DNA from: Aliishimia sp965656085
GTDB lineage: Bacteria; Pseudomonadota; Alphaproteobacteria; Rhodobacterales; Rhodobacteraceae
DNA: 64,000 nt
Assembly: GCA_965656085.1 (NCBI GenBank)
Contig: CBFHJA010000002.1
Span: forward strand, 62,001 to 126,000
Reading direction: 5' to 3'
The translations under genes were made by a program, and so were the position numbers. The notes below the pieces were generated by a model. That model ran no database searches. It was not told where the DNA came from and saw only the letters and a program-made list of their open reading frames with translations. Shown here in pieces: positions 18,138-28,072 of this stretch; the stretch's first letter is position 1; the number at the start of each line of letters is the position of its first letter.

Positions 18138-19445
18138 TCAGAGCACGTAGCGCGACAGATCGGCGGATTTGGTCAATTCACCCAGATGGGTGTCGACAAA
18201 GGCGGCGTCCACGGTGACTACCTCCCCGGCCCGGTCGGGCGCGGTGAAGGACAATTCCTCGAAGACGCGTTCCATAACCGTGTAAAGCCGCCGAGCACCA
18301 ATATTCTCGATCGAATGGTTAACATCCGCTGCGATCTTTGCGAGCGCCGCGATCCCGTCCTCGGTGAATGCCACCGCCACGTCCTCGGTGCCCATCAAGG
18401 CGGTGTATTGCCGGGTCAGCGCGTTGTCGGTCTCGGTGAGGATTCGCACGAAGTCCTCTTCGGTGAGTGCCCGGAGTTCGACGCGAATCGGCAAGCGACC
18501 CTGCAATTCCGGCAGCAGATCGGATGGCTTTGCGATATGGAACGCGCCCGAGGCGATGAACAAGATGTGGTCGGTCTTCACTGGCCCATGCTTTGTGCTC
18601 ACTGTCGTGCCTTCAATGAGGGGCAGCAGGTCGCGCTGCACCCCTTCACGACTCACTTCCCCGCCACGCGCGTCTTGCCGCGTTGCGACCTTGTCGATCT
18701 CGTCGAGAAACACGATTCCGTTTTGTTCGACAGCCTCAAGCGCTGCGCGGTTCACCTGCTCATCGTCGAGCAGTTTATCGGCTTCCTCTCCGATCAGGAT
18801 GTCGTAGCTGTCCGCAACGCTCAAACGCCGCTTCACGGTCCGTCCCTGGAAGGCTTTTCCGAACAGATCGCCAAGGTTCATTCCGCCCATGTTCATCCCC
18901 GGCTGACCGGGAATTTCCATCATCGAAAAGGGGCTTGAGGTATCGGCGAGTTCCAGATCGATCACTGTATCGTCAAGCTCCCCGGCTTTGAGCTTCTTTC
19001 GGAACATTTCCCGTGTGGCCTCACGCGCCTCGCTTCCGGCGATGGCGTCAATTACCCGTTCTTCAGCGGCGGCATGGGCCTTGGCCTTGACGTCCTCGCG
19101 CATCTGATCGCGGGTCATCGCGATGGCCGCATCCACCAGATCGCGCACGATCTGCTCCACGTCACGGCCCACATAACCGACCTCGGTGAACTTGGTGGCT
19201 TCTACCTTGATGAAGGGCGCACGTGCGAGCTTGGCCAGGCGGCGGCTGATCTCGGTCTTGCCGACCCCGGTCGGCCCGATCATCAGGATATTCTTAGGAT
19301 AGACCTCGTCGCGCAGATCGTCGCTGAGTTGCTTGCGCCGCCACCGATTCCGCAGCGCGACCGCCACGGCGCGCTTGGCATCCTTTTGTCCGATGATAAA
19401 GCGGTCGAGCTCCGAAACGATCTCGCGCGGTGTCAGGTCAGTCAT
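18138..19445 (-). CDS. hslU: ATP-dependent protease ATPase subunit HslU
   Basis: A 435-residue AAA+ unfoldase. Walker A GPTGVGKTE is at residues 57-65, and Walker B is in IVFLDEIDK. The intermediate domain and the C-terminal LSRYVL tail, whose equivalent inserts into HslV and activates it, are present. It forms the HslUV (ClpYQ) complex. Its ATG overlaps the hslV stop by four bases. Confidence 0.97.
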   Translation of the reverse strand: MTDLTPREIVSELDRFIIGQKDAKRAVAVALRNRWRRKQLSDDLRDEVYPKNILMIGPTGVGKTEISRRLAKLARAPFIKVEATKFTEVGYVGRDVEQIVRDLVDAAIAMTRDQMREDVKAKAHAAAEERVIDAIAGSEAREATREMFRKKLKAGELDDTVIDLELADTSSPFSMMEIPGQPGMNMGGMNLGDLFGKAFQGRTVKRRLSVADSYDILIGEEADKLLDDEQVNRAALEAVEQNGIVFLDEIDKVATRQDARGGEVSREGVQRDLLPLIEGTTVSTKHGPVKTDHILFIASGAFHIAKPSDLLPELQGRLPIRVELRALTEEDFVRILTETDNALTRQYTALMGTEDVAVAFTEDGIAALAKIAADVNHSIENIGARRLYTVMERVFEELSFTAPDRAGEVVTVDAAFVDTHLGELTKSADLSRYVL

Positions 19446-19999
19446 GCGGAGATCTCCTCAACCGTCAGGTTTCCGTTTGTATAGACACAGATATCGGCAG
19501 CGATGGCCATCGCGGCGCGGGCGATCTCCTCGGCGGATTTTTCTGTTTCCATCATCGCACGCCCTGCTGCCAGAGCGTAGTTTCCGCCCGAGCCGATGGC
19601 GGTCACATCGTGCTCCGGTTCCAGAACGTCGCCGGCCCCGGTGATCACCAGCATGTCCTTGCCGTCCGAGACGATCAGCATGGCTTCCAGCTTTTGCAGG
19701 TACTTGTCGGTGCGCCAATCCTTGGCAAGTTCCACGGAGGCCCGCGCCAGTTGCCCCGGCGTGGCTTCGAGCTTGGCTTCAAGCCGCTCCAGAAGCGTGA
19801 AGGCATCTGCGGTTGATCCGGCAAACCCGGCAACAACGTCATAGCCGCCGGGTGAGAGCCTCCGAACCTTGCGCGCGCTGCCCTTGATAACGGTCTGCCC
19901 CAGTGAGACCTGTCCATCCCCCGCGATCACCACCTTGCCGCTTTTCTTCACACCAATGATGGTTGTCCCATGCCAGCCGGGGAAGTCTGTCTCTGCCAT
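19442..19999 (-). CDS. hslV: ATP-dependent protease peptidase subunit HslV
   Basis: A 185-residue proteasome-beta-like peptidase. The catalytic threonine should be T12 in HGTTIIGV; residues 1-11 are a short propeptide, longer than the single Met of E. coli HslV but common in alphaproteobacteria. GSGGNYALAAGRAM and TNGNLTVEEI are conserved. It is upstream of and translationally coupled to hslU. Confidence 0.97.
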   Translation of the reverse strand: MAETDFPGWHGTTIIGVKKSGKVVIAGDGQVSLGQTVIKGSARKVRRLSPGGYDVVAGFAGSTADAFTLLERLEAKLEATPGQLARASVELAKDWRTDKYLQKLEAMLIVSDGKDMLVITGAGDVLEPEHDVTAIGSGGNYALAAGRAMMETEKSAEEIARAAMAIAADICVYTNGNLTVEEISA

Positions 20000-20235
20000 C
20001 GTTCGGTCCTTCCTTGTCTTGCTCCGCTATATGGACCCGGTGTCCCAGACCCGCAAGGGACGACCCCGCCTCGCCCAATCGCGCGTCTTCTGACACCCAA
20101 AGCGCATAGGCTCACGACGCATCTCACAAACCCCGCTTCGGATCTCAGGTTCAGGGAGGCCCCGGGTGAAGCGTGAGACAGTCATTTTCGATTCAGATCA
20201 GCCGCAACCAAGAAAGCCTATGCCCACGTCAGAAG

Positions 20236-20553
20236 TCGGGCACGCTCAGATTTTCCTTGAAAAGGGTTTGCGTGCTTCGGCGCACGGGCGCAGCCAGATC
20301 CACATGAAAGCTCCGGCCACACCGCAGGGCCTCGTGTTTCGCCTGGTCTATCAGCACCCCTTCTGGCAGATTGAAAAGACCGAGGAGCGCTGAGAGTGGG
20401 TCTTGGCGCGGGCGCTGCGACGCTCCAGACGGGCTGGATGGAGACCGCCCTGCCCGCGTACCACGCGGTGGTAGCGATGAACTCGGCGGCGGTGTTCAAC
20501 GGGCTTTTTCCGGCAAGCCGTTCTTCCTTTTGGCAAAAATCGACTTTCACCAT
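20236..20553 (-). pseudogene. Possible frameshifted small gene of unknown function
   Basis: Joining the minus-strand frame beginning at ATG 20553 (PLNTAAEFIATTAWYAGRAV) to the frame ending near 20236 (LLGLFNLPEGVLIDQAKHE) gives about 105 residues of protein-like composition; neither half alone is long. The shift would be near 20390-20400. A GGGAG stretch precedes the ATG closely. I do not recognise the product; either a sequence or real frameshift, or chance, would explain it. Confidence 0.2.
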
Positions 20554-20564
20554 ATCTCCCAACG

Positions 20565-20591
20565 AAAAACGCCCGCCGGATTGGCGGACGC
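20565..20591 (-). terminator. Rho-independent terminator of trxA
   Basis: On the minus strand, GCGTCCGCC-AATCC-GGCGGGCGT forms a nine-pair stem (two wobbles) with a five-base loop, followed by a run of five T. It lies about 120 bases beyond the trxA stop. Confidence 0.8.
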
Positions 20592-20713
20592 TTTGGAGTC
20601 TTCCAAGCTAAAGCCGTGTGCCAAGTACTTGCACTGGTTTTACCAACGGATGTCGATCAATTCAGGTCGCCCGGAGGCAGATTCGCGACCGGGTTGTCCC
20701 GTTTCGGGTAGCT

Positions 20714-21034
20714 TTAGATCGAGTCTTCAATCCAGCTTTGCAGAGCCGCTTTCGGCTTTGCACCAGCCATATTCGACACGACTTCACCATTCTTGAACAC
20801 GAACAGCGCCGGAATGCCGCGGACGCCCATCTGGGCGGGCGAGTTGGGGTTTTCGTCGACATTCACTTTGACGATCTTGACCTTGCCTTCCATTTCGCTG
20901 GAAAGCTCTTCCAGAGCCGGGCCGATTTGCTTGCAAGGCCCGCACCACTCGGCCCAGAAATCTACCACTACGGGGATGTCGGAATTGCGCACCTCGGCGT
21001 CGAAGGTGGCGTCTGTCACGGAATGAGTGGCCAT
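20714..21034 (-). CDS. trxA: Thioredoxin
   Basis: A 106-residue thioredoxin with active site WCGPC (C31, C34), the buried Asp in VVDFWAEW, and the cis-proline region RGIPALFVF. It is the general cytosolic disulfide reductant, reduced by thioredoxin reductase, and supplies ribonucleotide reductase and others. It lies downstream of addA on the same strand with about 40 bases between them, and is followed by an intrinsic terminator at 20565-20591. Confidence 0.97.
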   Translation of the reverse strand: MATHSVTDATFDAEVRNSDIPVVVDFWAEWCGPCKQIGPALEELSSEMEGKVKIVKVNVDENPNSPAQMGVRGIPALFVFKNGEVVSNMAGAKPKAALQSWIEDSI

Positions 21035-21072
21035 CGGGGCTCTCCTGCTAGGCGTTGTCTGAGGATCAAAAC

Positions 21073-24000
21073 CTATGAACCCGGCCCTCCGAGGTCAAGC
21101 GCTGAGCAGCGCGCGAGGGCGTCGTTCACCACACTGTGTGGTAGCGTCATATATGTTGCGGTGCGGGTCCACAAAACACCGGTCTCTATATCGTGCCCGG
21201 GGTAGATGTCCTGCAACAGTGCCGCATAGGCGCCCATCTGACGCAGAATTGCTTCCGGGGTTTGATAGGGTGTGTCCGGGACAGTCATGTTCGTCTTATA
21301 GTCCACGACCGTAACGCGGCGCTCCGACACGATCAGCCGGTCGATCACGCCCATGACCTCATGCCCGTGGATGGACCCACTCACCGCAACCTCCGCCAAT
21401 GTGTCCGGCGCGAAAATCCAGCGCAGGTCAGGCGCGCTAAGAACGCGTTTTACCTCGTCCCGGCTCTCGGCGATGAGGATGTCGGGCAGGTCCGGCGGTG
21501 GCTCGGTGGCCGCGATGCGCGTGGCCCATGTCGCTTGCGGCAGGACGGAGAGCGTTTCGAGCAATGTGTGCACATAGCTGCCCCGCGACGCGGCCAAGGC
21601 CTCGGGCAGTCCGCCCGGTGCAGGCAGGGCCTTCGCGCCGCCGAGATCCGAGGGGGAGATCGGCTTGCGCCGTTCCGGCGGGTTGGTCACCGGCTGTTCG
21701 AAGAAAGCCGCGAGGTCGGGTGGCGGCGCCGGAGGCTCGACGCGTTCCTCCGCTGCGGGCAGGCTCCAGTCGCCGGTCTCGAAGCGCAGCCCCGGCCCCT
21801 GCGCAAAGCTCTCGCTTCGCGCACCAAGCGCGGTCATCGCAGCCTCGACACGTTGGTGCCAGTCCTCACCGGTCGGGCCTTGATCGCCGGCTGCTGCCAC
21901 GACGAGCCATTTCTCGGCCCGGGTCATCGCCACGTAGAGCAGCCGCAATCGTTCCTGTCTCTGGTGCTCCTTGGCGGCCTCGAGCATGTTGCGGACGTGC
22001 TCGGGCTGCGCCTCGCTCTTTGGCCGCCAGACCGGGGCACCGCTGTCCTCAAGGACCTCGTCACCGATCTTGATGTCCCGCTTGCCGCAATCGGGTAGAT
22101 AGACGATGGGCGCTTCGAGCCCCTTGGCACCGTGCACTGTCATCACTCGAATCAGATCGTCCGTGCTGCTGATCTGCCGTTTGATTTCCAACTCGTCCGC
22201 TTGCGCCCAGACGAGGAACCCGGTCAGGCTTGGCACTGTACTGCGCTCATAGGCCAGCGCTTGCCCAAGAAGCGCGTCGATACCGTCTTGCGCTTCCGGC
22301 CCCAGCCGCGCGAGCAACTTTGCGCGCCCTTTGTGCCGCGTGAGGATGCGTTCGAGCAGGTCGTAGGGTCGCAGGAAGTCCGCCTGATTGCGTAGATCCT
22401 GCAGCATCGCGAGCGTATCGGGATAGCGCTCCGGCGCCTTGCGCAGGGTTTGCCAAAGATGTGGTTCGGCGCGGCCATGGGCGAGTTGGAACAGATCCCG
22501 CTCGCTCCAGCCGAAAAGCGGCGAGCGCAGGCAGGCGGCGAGCGACAGGCTGTCATCGGCGGTGGCCAGAAAGGATATCAGCGCGAGCAGATCGCGCACG
22601 GCAAGCTCAGCCCCGACCCGCAGCCGGTCTGCACCTGCGATTTGCAACTGGAGCGCCTTGCAGGCCCGGATGATCTCATGAAACAGATCCGAGCGTCGCT
22701 GCACGAGGATCATGATGTCGCCGGGCCGTACTTTGCGCATAAAAAATGCGCTGGTGTCTGGGTTGCGCTCCGGCAATCTGCCGTTTTTCAGCAGCCCGTC
22801 GATGTCTTCGGCAATCTGCCGCGCGAGGATGACACTTTGATGAGTCTCTCCGCGCCGATCCACCGGATCGGTCCAGTGGCTTTCTGTTTCGTCCTGTGTT
22901 TTGGGCACAACTGGCCAAAGATCGACGCGTCCCGGCATAGCGCCATGAAAGGCCTTGTGCCCATCTGCTCCGGTGAACCCCGCGCTGACCTGCCCGTCAA
23001 AGGTCTGATCGACCACTTGCAGGATCGCAGGTGCAGACCGGAACGAATGGGCCAGAGTCCGGTTCTGGAACGCGGCGCCGACCGCTGCGATCTTTGCTCC
23101 GAACTCGGCTTGCATCTCGTCGAAGGCGCGCGGATCGGCACCTTGGAACGAATAGATCGATTGCTTTTTGTCGCCGACCACGAAGAGCGTGCGCTGCGCC
23201 TCGGTCTCCACGCCCTGCCCGGCGGTGAATTCCTGCGTGAGCTTGCGGATCACGTCCCATTGCGCCGGGCTGGTATCCTGCGCTTCGTCCACGAGCACAT
23301 GACTGATCCCGCCATCGAGTCGGTAGAGCACCCAGTCGGCGACCTTGGGATCGGTGAGCAACGCGCGGGTGCGTAGGATCAGATCGTCGAAATCGAGCCA
23401 GCCGCGGGCTTGCTTGGCGGCGGTGTAGTCGCGCAGAAAAACCTGCGCAAAACGATGCAGCACCCATGTGCGCCGGGCAAGCTGATCACGTAGCTGGGCC
23501 TCATGCGCTGTGCGTGACCGCTCTGCGAGCGCTTCGATCAATGGCAGATCGGCTCCCAGTGCAGCGGCGGTTTTCTTTGTCGCAAGGGATTTCTTCACCG
23601 CGCGCGGCGGCCCCTGCACCAAAAAGGCTTCCGCGAGTATATTCAATACGTTGTAATCGAGCGTCTTGATCGACTGAAGGGCTGCGCCGATCTTCTGATC
23701 GGTGGAGCTACCGGCCAGATAGATCGGCACTGCGCGCTCCAGCAATTCAACCTCGCCGCCAGTGAACAGAATGGACGTCGGGTCGACCAGATCGAACTGC
23801 GCCGCGATGTCCTCCCAGTCCCGCGCAGCGCTGAAAAGCTCGCGCCGCTTGAGCAAACTTGCAGCGAGCGCGTCCACCGATGCGCCGGTATATTCGGTCA
23901 GAAGATCGACCACGACAGCCCCGTCCGGCCCTTCGATCAGCGTGTCGATCACCTCTGCGCGCAGCAACTCGGCAGCGCGATCCTCAATCTCAGTGAACTG

Positions 24001-24447
24001 CGGATTGACCCCGGCCTCCAGCGGAAACCGCCGCAAGAGCCCGGCGCAGAAGGCGTGGATGGTCTGGATTTTCAGCCCACCGGGCGTTTCGATAGCGAGC
24101 GCGAAGAGCGTGCGGGCACGGTCGAGGAAATCGGGCGCAAAATCGCGCCCCGCGCCGAGCTTTTCCAGCTCTGTTCGCAATACGCCATTCTCCAGCATCG
24201 CCCATTCCCCGAGCCGCGCAAAGAGCCGGTTTTGCATCTCCGACGCGGCGGCCTTTGTGTAGGTCAGGCACAGGATGTTTTGCGGATCGATCCCATCGAG
24301 AAGGAGCCTCGCCACCCGGTCGGTGAGCACGCGCGTCTTACCCGAGCCGGCATTGGCTTCGAGCCATGTGGAGACATCGGGCCGCGCAGCGGCCAATTGC
24401 GCTCGGGTGGCCTCGTCCGGCGTGAACCTGTCTGGCCCGGCGGTCAT
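21073..24447 (-). CDS. addA: Double-strand break repair helicase-nuclease AddA
   Basis: Encodes 1124 residues, a UvrD-like superfamily 1 helicase with a C-terminal RecB-family nuclease. Near the N terminus the Q-motif/Walker A region reads LEANAGSGKTRVL; further in are VLVDEAQDTSPAQW (Walker B) and VMTVHGAKGLEAPIV (motif V). The nuclease motif is GVIDRLIV then VVDYKTN near the C terminus. AddAB resects DNA ends up to Chi-like sites and loads RecA. The true start is ATG 24447, overlapping the addB stop (ATGA); the longer frame from 24486 runs into addB. Confidence 0.96.
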   Translation of the reverse strand: MTAGPDRFTPDEATRAQLAAARPDVSTWLEANAGSGKTRVLTDRVARLLLDGIDPQNILCLTYTKAAASEMQNRLFARLGEWAMLENGVLRTELEKLGAGRDFAPDFLDRARTLFALAIETPGGLKIQTIHAFCAGLLRRFPLEAGVNPQFTEIEDRAAELLRAEVIDTLIEGPDGAVVVDLLTEYTGASVDALAASLLKRRELFSAARDWEDIAAQFDLVDPTSILFTGGEVELLERAVPIYLAGSSTDQKIGAALQSIKTLDYNVLNILAEAFLVQGPPRAVKKSLATKKTAAALGADLPLIEALAERSRTAHEAQLRDQLARRTWVLHRFAQVFLRDYTAAKQARGWLDFDDLILRTRALLTDPKVADWVLYRLDGGISHVLVDEAQDTSPAQWDVIRKLTQEFTAGQGVETEAQRTLFVVGDKKQSIYSFQGADPRAFDEMQAEFGAKIAAVGAAFQNRTLAHSFRSAPAILQVVDQTFDGQVSAGFTGADGHKAFHGAMPGRVDLWPVVPKTQDETESHWTDPVDRRGETHQSVILARQIAEDIDGLLKNGRLPERNPDTSAFFMRKVRPGDIMILVQRRSDLFHEIIRACKALQLQIAGADRLRVGAELAVRDLLALISFLATADDSLSLAACLRSPLFGWSERDLFQLAHGRAEPHLWQTLRKAPERYPDTLAMLQDLRNQADFLRPYDLLERILTRHKGRAKLLARLGPEAQDGIDALLGQALAYERSTVPSLTGFLVWAQADELEIKRQISSTDDLIRVMTVHGAKGLEAPIVYLPDCGKRDIKIGDEVLEDSGAPVWRPKSEAQPEHVRNMLEAAKEHQRQERLRLLYVAMTRAEKWLVVAAAGDQGPTGEDWHQRVEAAMTALGARSESFAQGPGLRFETGDWSLPAAEERVEPPAPPPDLAAFFEQPVTNPPERRKPISPSDLGGAKALPAPGGLPEALAASRGSYVHTLLETLSVLPQATWATRIAATEPPPDLPDILIAESRDEVKRVLSAPDLRWIFAPDTLAEVAVSGSIHGHEVMGVIDRLIVSERRVTVVDYKTNMTVPDTPYQTPEAILRQMGAYAALLQDIYPGHDIETGVLWTRTATYMTLPHSVVNDALARCSALDLGGPGS

Positions 24448-27389
24448 CCCACATCCTCCGGTTTGGGCGGGTCCGAGGCGTCCCATTCTCCATAACGAGC
24501 GAGATGGTCGTAGTCGCCGCTTTCCTTTTCCGTCTTCAGCATTCGCCGCGAGGTAAAGTGCTGTGCGGGATCGAGATAGGCTGTGATCAGTGTCACGAGC
24601 CCTGCGAGCACGTCTGCGGCAGGTTCCTCATCCAGCGGCGCAGATACTTCCTTGGGGTTCGATCCAAGCCCGATATAGGTTGCCGTTCGAACCGGCACCG
24701 GACCGAGGGCTTTGATCCCACCCTCCTCGAGGATCGCGGCTTCGAGCAGTAATTGCTTGTCGAAATGGGTCTGTTCACCTTTGCTCGGCGGGCTCCCGCT
24801 CTTGTAGTCGTAAAGCCGTACGCCGCTACTGTCCGCCAGTCTGTCGATTCGGTCGGCGATGCCGGTAAGGCTGCCACCCACCGTCTCCAGCGCGATCTTG
24901 CCCCGCGCATCGGCCTCGAAGAAGGCTGGAATGCTGTCGGCACGGCGTCGGGTTTCCTGCGCAAGGAACCAATCGGTCACACGGGCCAGCCCCGCGCGCC
25001 ATTGCGCGCGCGCAGTGGGCCATGGCACGCGCTCGATGAGCACCGCGTCGGCAACGCTAAGAAGATGCTCAGGCGTCAGCAGGTCGGGAGCGGCAACCGT
25101 GTCTCGGATGAATCGCTCCATGATGTCATGGATGATGATCCCCCGGATCGGCGCATCGGGTTCCTGCACCAGCGTTTTCAGCGGGCGCAGCTTCAGGCAG
25201 TGCTTGGCATAGATGGCGTAGGGGTCGCGGATCAGCCGCTTGATCTCGGTGACCGAGAAATCCCGGGGGCGTGCGACGACCGGCGGGCGCGGCGCGGCGC
25301 GGGGGGCAGGGTCCACCCGCTCGACCGCCTCGAAAAGCGTGGCCCGGTCGCGCCAGGCTTTTCCGCGCGCGACCATCGCCTTGTAGGCTTCGTCTCCTCC
25401 CCGTCCGGGCGTGCCGCGGACAAGGTTCTTCAGCCGGTTGATCCAGCGCGAGGGGACAGTTTCGGCATCGTCGATTTTCGTGGCGCGGGTGATCCAGACC
25501 TCCCTCGCGCAGGCGGCCTGCTGGAAGTCATGGGCGGCGAGCCCGATCTTGCGGTCGGGCAGGAGCAGCCCGGCCTGATGGCGCATTTTCCTGTTGAGCC
25601 ATGGGTCGGCCTGCATCGCCTCGGGCCAGATGCCATCATTGAGACTGCCCAGAATGACCAGATCGGCGCCCTGAACGCGCGCCTCCAGCGTGCCCCAGAT
25701 CATCACGCCGGGATGCGGCGAGTCGCGGTCTCGGATCACGTCATCCTGCAAGACTCCGTTCAGCAGGGCGGCGAAGTCCCGCGCCTCCATCTCGCCGCCG
25801 TGCTCGGCACTGCCCTCCAGCTTGGCGAGCGCCGCGCGCGCCTTTTCTCCGGCGGTTTTGTCCCAGAGCTCGCCGCTGCCCAAAGGCCCGCCCGCGCAGA
25901 GCGCTTCGGCCATGCGCCGGAGCGGTGCTAGCCAATCGCCCAGCGTCCGCGTTTCTCTTGCGGGCTCGAAAGGCAGCGTGTCGCAGAGCCACGCGCCCCA
26001 CGTCTCAATCCCGTCCGGAACTCCCTTGCGCCCAGCGGCTTTCGCGACCATCTCGCGCAGCCGCGTGGCATCAGGGTAGGGAATGCTGTCCGCGCGCAGA
26101 AGGTCTTCGAGGATTTGCGTGAAAAGCCCGTGATTGGGCGCTGAGTCGCCGGACTGCGTGAGCGGATGCTTGAGCAGCGTCAGCAGAAGTTCCGCATCCA
26201 GCCGCTGGAGGAACATCTCCGCCACATGCCGCAGAAGTCGTCCCGGCGGCGAGAGGTGGAGCGGGCGGCCCGCGCTGTCATCGGGTTCGATGTTCCACTG
26301 ATCGAGCGTTGCCGCGACCTGCCGGCTCAGCATCCGGTCGGGCGTGATGAGGGCGGCTGTTTGACCGGCCTCGATCGCCGCGCGCAGCCGCATCGCAATG
26401 CAAAGCGCCTCCTCGCGTTGATGTTCAGCCTCCAGCAGAGTCACTCCCGCCAATGCGTCGGGCAGATCGGGCAGGCTTCCGGCTTCCCGCAGCCACGCAT
26501 CGGTGACCGGCGCCGGGCGCATGGCCAGCGAAACCACCTTTGCGCGGTCCTCCGCCACATTGGGCACCGCGTGCCAGACCGGCACCTCCCCCGGTGATAG
26601 CTCCAGCCGGTTCAGAAGCCGAGCGTAGCGGAATTGCGGATGGTCTTCCCCGGTGAGTGCGTTTTGCAGCCGCTGCCAGACGGCGTCCGGCATGTGCGGA
26701 TCGAAGCCGGGCAGCACGACCGCGCCCTGCTCGAGCCGTGCGATGGTGTCCATCAGAAGCGCCGTGGTTCCCCGCGAGCCGGTCGAGCCCGCGAGCAGAA
26801 CCGGGTGCGCTGGAGGCTGCACGGCCCATTGCGCAATGAGCGCCTCGACCACGGCCCGTTGCCGCGCCTCGGCATCCATTCCGCTGCTGACCTTGCTCAC
26901 ATAGCCATGCGCGACGCGGATCAGTTCCTTCGCAAAGGCCCAATGATCGGACTGATCGCTCACATCCAGCGCGGCGATGTCCTCCGGACTGACCCCCTCG
27001 CCCTGCATCTCATCCATGAGCGCCGCAAGGCTCTCGCAGAGCGGATAGAGCGCGGCTCGCGGCCCCAGATCGGGCCTTCGGTCGAGCACCGGCCGGATGA
27101 GTTCCGCGAGTTGCAGGAGCCGCTCCTGCTTGGGCCGGGATGGCGGCACCGGGTGCTCCAGAAGGCTGTCGATCCCGGTGAGCAGCACGATCCGCGGTTG
27201 CAGAAGGGCGGGCCCGTCCAGAAACAGGCGCTCGATGCGCCGCGCCATCCGCGAGGTATTGACGATGAGTGTTACCCGCGCCAGCGCCTCGGGTGGTGCC
27301 CCGGCATAGCGTGCGCGCAGCCCTGCGACGAGCGCTGCGGCAAAATCAGTGCCGAGCGGTTGCATCAACACGTTCGCCTGACTGCTCAT
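24444..27389 (-). CDS. addB: Double-strand break repair protein AddB
   Basis: Encodes 981 residues in the alphaproteobacterial AddB style: an inactivated helicase fold without an obvious Walker A site and a C-terminal RecB-type nuclease domain (GIADRIDRL then LYDYKSG). It partners AddA in double-strand end processing. The start was trimmed to ATG 27389, which overlaps the stop of the upstream nucleotidyltransferase gene (ATGA); the 30 extra residues of the longer frame are arginine/glycine-rich read-through. It continues directly into addA. Confidence 0.94.
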   Translation of the reverse strand: MSSQANVLMQPLGTDFAAALVAGLRARYAGAPPEALARVTLIVNTSRMARRIERLFLDGPALLQPRIVLLTGIDSLLEHPVPPSRPKQERLLQLAELIRPVLDRRPDLGPRAALYPLCESLAALMDEMQGEGVSPEDIAALDVSDQSDHWAFAKELIRVAHGYVSKVSSGMDAEARQRAVVEALIAQWAVQPPAHPVLLAGSTGSRGTTALLMDTIARLEQGAVVLPGFDPHMPDAVWQRLQNALTGEDHPQFRYARLLNRLELSPGEVPVWHAVPNVAEDRAKVVSLAMRPAPVTDAWLREAGSLPDLPDALAGVTLLEAEHQREEALCIAMRLRAAIEAGQTAALITPDRMLSRQVAATLDQWNIEPDDSAGRPLHLSPPGRLLRHVAEMFLQRLDAELLLTLLKHPLTQSGDSAPNHGLFTQILEDLLRADSIPYPDATRLREMVAKAAGRKGVPDGIETWGAWLCDTLPFEPARETRTLGDWLAPLRRMAEALCAGGPLGSGELWDKTAGEKARAALAKLEGSAEHGGEMEARDFAALLNGVLQDDVIRDRDSPHPGVMIWGTLEARVQGADLVILGSLNDGIWPEAMQADPWLNRKMRHQAGLLLPDRKIGLAAHDFQQAACAREVWITRATKIDDAETVPSRWINRLKNLVRGTPGRGGDEAYKAMVARGKAWRDRATLFEAVERVDPAPRAAPRPPVVARPRDFSVTEIKRLIRDPYAIYAKHCLKLRPLKTLVQEPDAPIRGIIIHDIMERFIRDTVAAPDLLTPEHLLSVADAVLIERVPWPTARAQWRAGLARVTDWFLAQETRRRADSIPAFFEADARGKIALETVGGSLTGIADRIDRLADSSGVRLYDYKSGSPPSKGEQTHFDKQLLLEAAILEEGGIKALGPVPVRTATYIGLGSNPKEVSAPLDEEPAADVLAGLVTLITAYLDPAQHFTSRRMLKTEKESGDYDHLARYGEWDASDPPKPEDVG

Positions 27390-28072
27390 GCCGTCCCCTC
27401 CAACACCGCCTCGGCGAGCGCGATCCCGCCGGGATGGCCCACATCGCACCACTGGCCTGGATAGAGCGTGCCGAAACACCGCCCGCTGTCGATCAGCAGG
27501 TCCCAGAGCAGATTGAGCGAAAAGGCGTCGGACCCGATTTCGCCGAGACGGTCGGTCTTTACGATCTGCACCCCGCCATAGATGGCGCCGGGCCCGCGCG
27601 TCACCCGGCCCTCGGCGCCGATCTCGAAATCGCCCTTGCTGGCGGTGCCCAGCGCCTGCTCCGGCGCGACGCAGACCAGCAAGGCATCCATCTGCTCAGG
27701 CTCCCAAAGCGATAGCGCCAGTGCGACCGGGTTCGGCCCGCGCCAGATCGCATCGGGGTTGATCGTGACGACGGGACCGTGCCCGAGCAGTGGCAGCGCC
27801 CCGAGCAGCCCACCCCCGGTATCGCGTATCCGTGGGCTCTCGCGCAGGGTCTGGACTTCACTCCCCGCCAGATGCGTTTCGAGCGGTTCGGGAAGGTAGT
27901 GCAGGTTGCTCACCACCCGCCGCACGCCAGCCTGTCGCAGATGGTCCCGCGCATGGTCGATGAGCGGCCGCCCAGCGACCGGGATCAGCGGTTTGGGCAG
28001 CGTGTCGGTCAGGGGCCGCATCCGCGTGCCGAACCCGGCTGCGAAGATCATGCCGGGGAGGGTGTCGGACAT
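27386..28072 (-). CDS. murU: N-acetylmuramate 1-phosphate uridylyltransferase (MurU-like)
   Basis: A 228-residue nucleotidyltransferase: MIFAAGFGTRMRPLT is the signature glycine loop, KPLIPVAGRPLI the substrate-binding motif, and INPDAIW carries the metal-binding aspartate. Pairing with AmgK upstream points to MurU, which converts MurNAc-1-phosphate to UDP-MurNAc and lets the cell recycle peptidoglycan while bypassing fosfomycin-sensitive MurA. The start is ATG 28072, 25 bases inside the amgK 3' end; the longer frame adds 18 untypical residues. A mannose-1-phosphate guanylyltransferase is the main alternative. Confidence 0.86.
   Translation of the reverse strand: MSDTLPGMIFAAGFGTRMRPLTDTLPKPLIPVAGRPLIDHARDHLRQAGVRRVVSNLHYLPEPLETHLAGSEVQTLRESPRIRDTGGGLLGALPLLGHGPVVTINPDAIWRGPNPVALALSLWEPEQMDALLVCVAPEQALGTASKGDFEIGAEGRVTRGPGAIYGGVQIVKTDRLGEIGSDAFSLNLLWDLLIDSGRCFGTLYPGQWCDVGHPGGIALAEAVLEGTA

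Larger units (their letters stand above)
20000..20713. other. Gene-poor stretch between hslV and trxA
   Basis: About 700 bases with only short, mutually conflicting reading frames. One composite stands out on the minus strand: a frame from 20553 (start MVKVDFCQKEERL) appears to continue in a different frame to a stop near 20240 (NLPEGVLIDQAKHEALRC), as if one small gene had suffered a frameshift. The rest shows no recognisable gene. The trxA terminator is inside this stretch. Confidence 0.5.
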
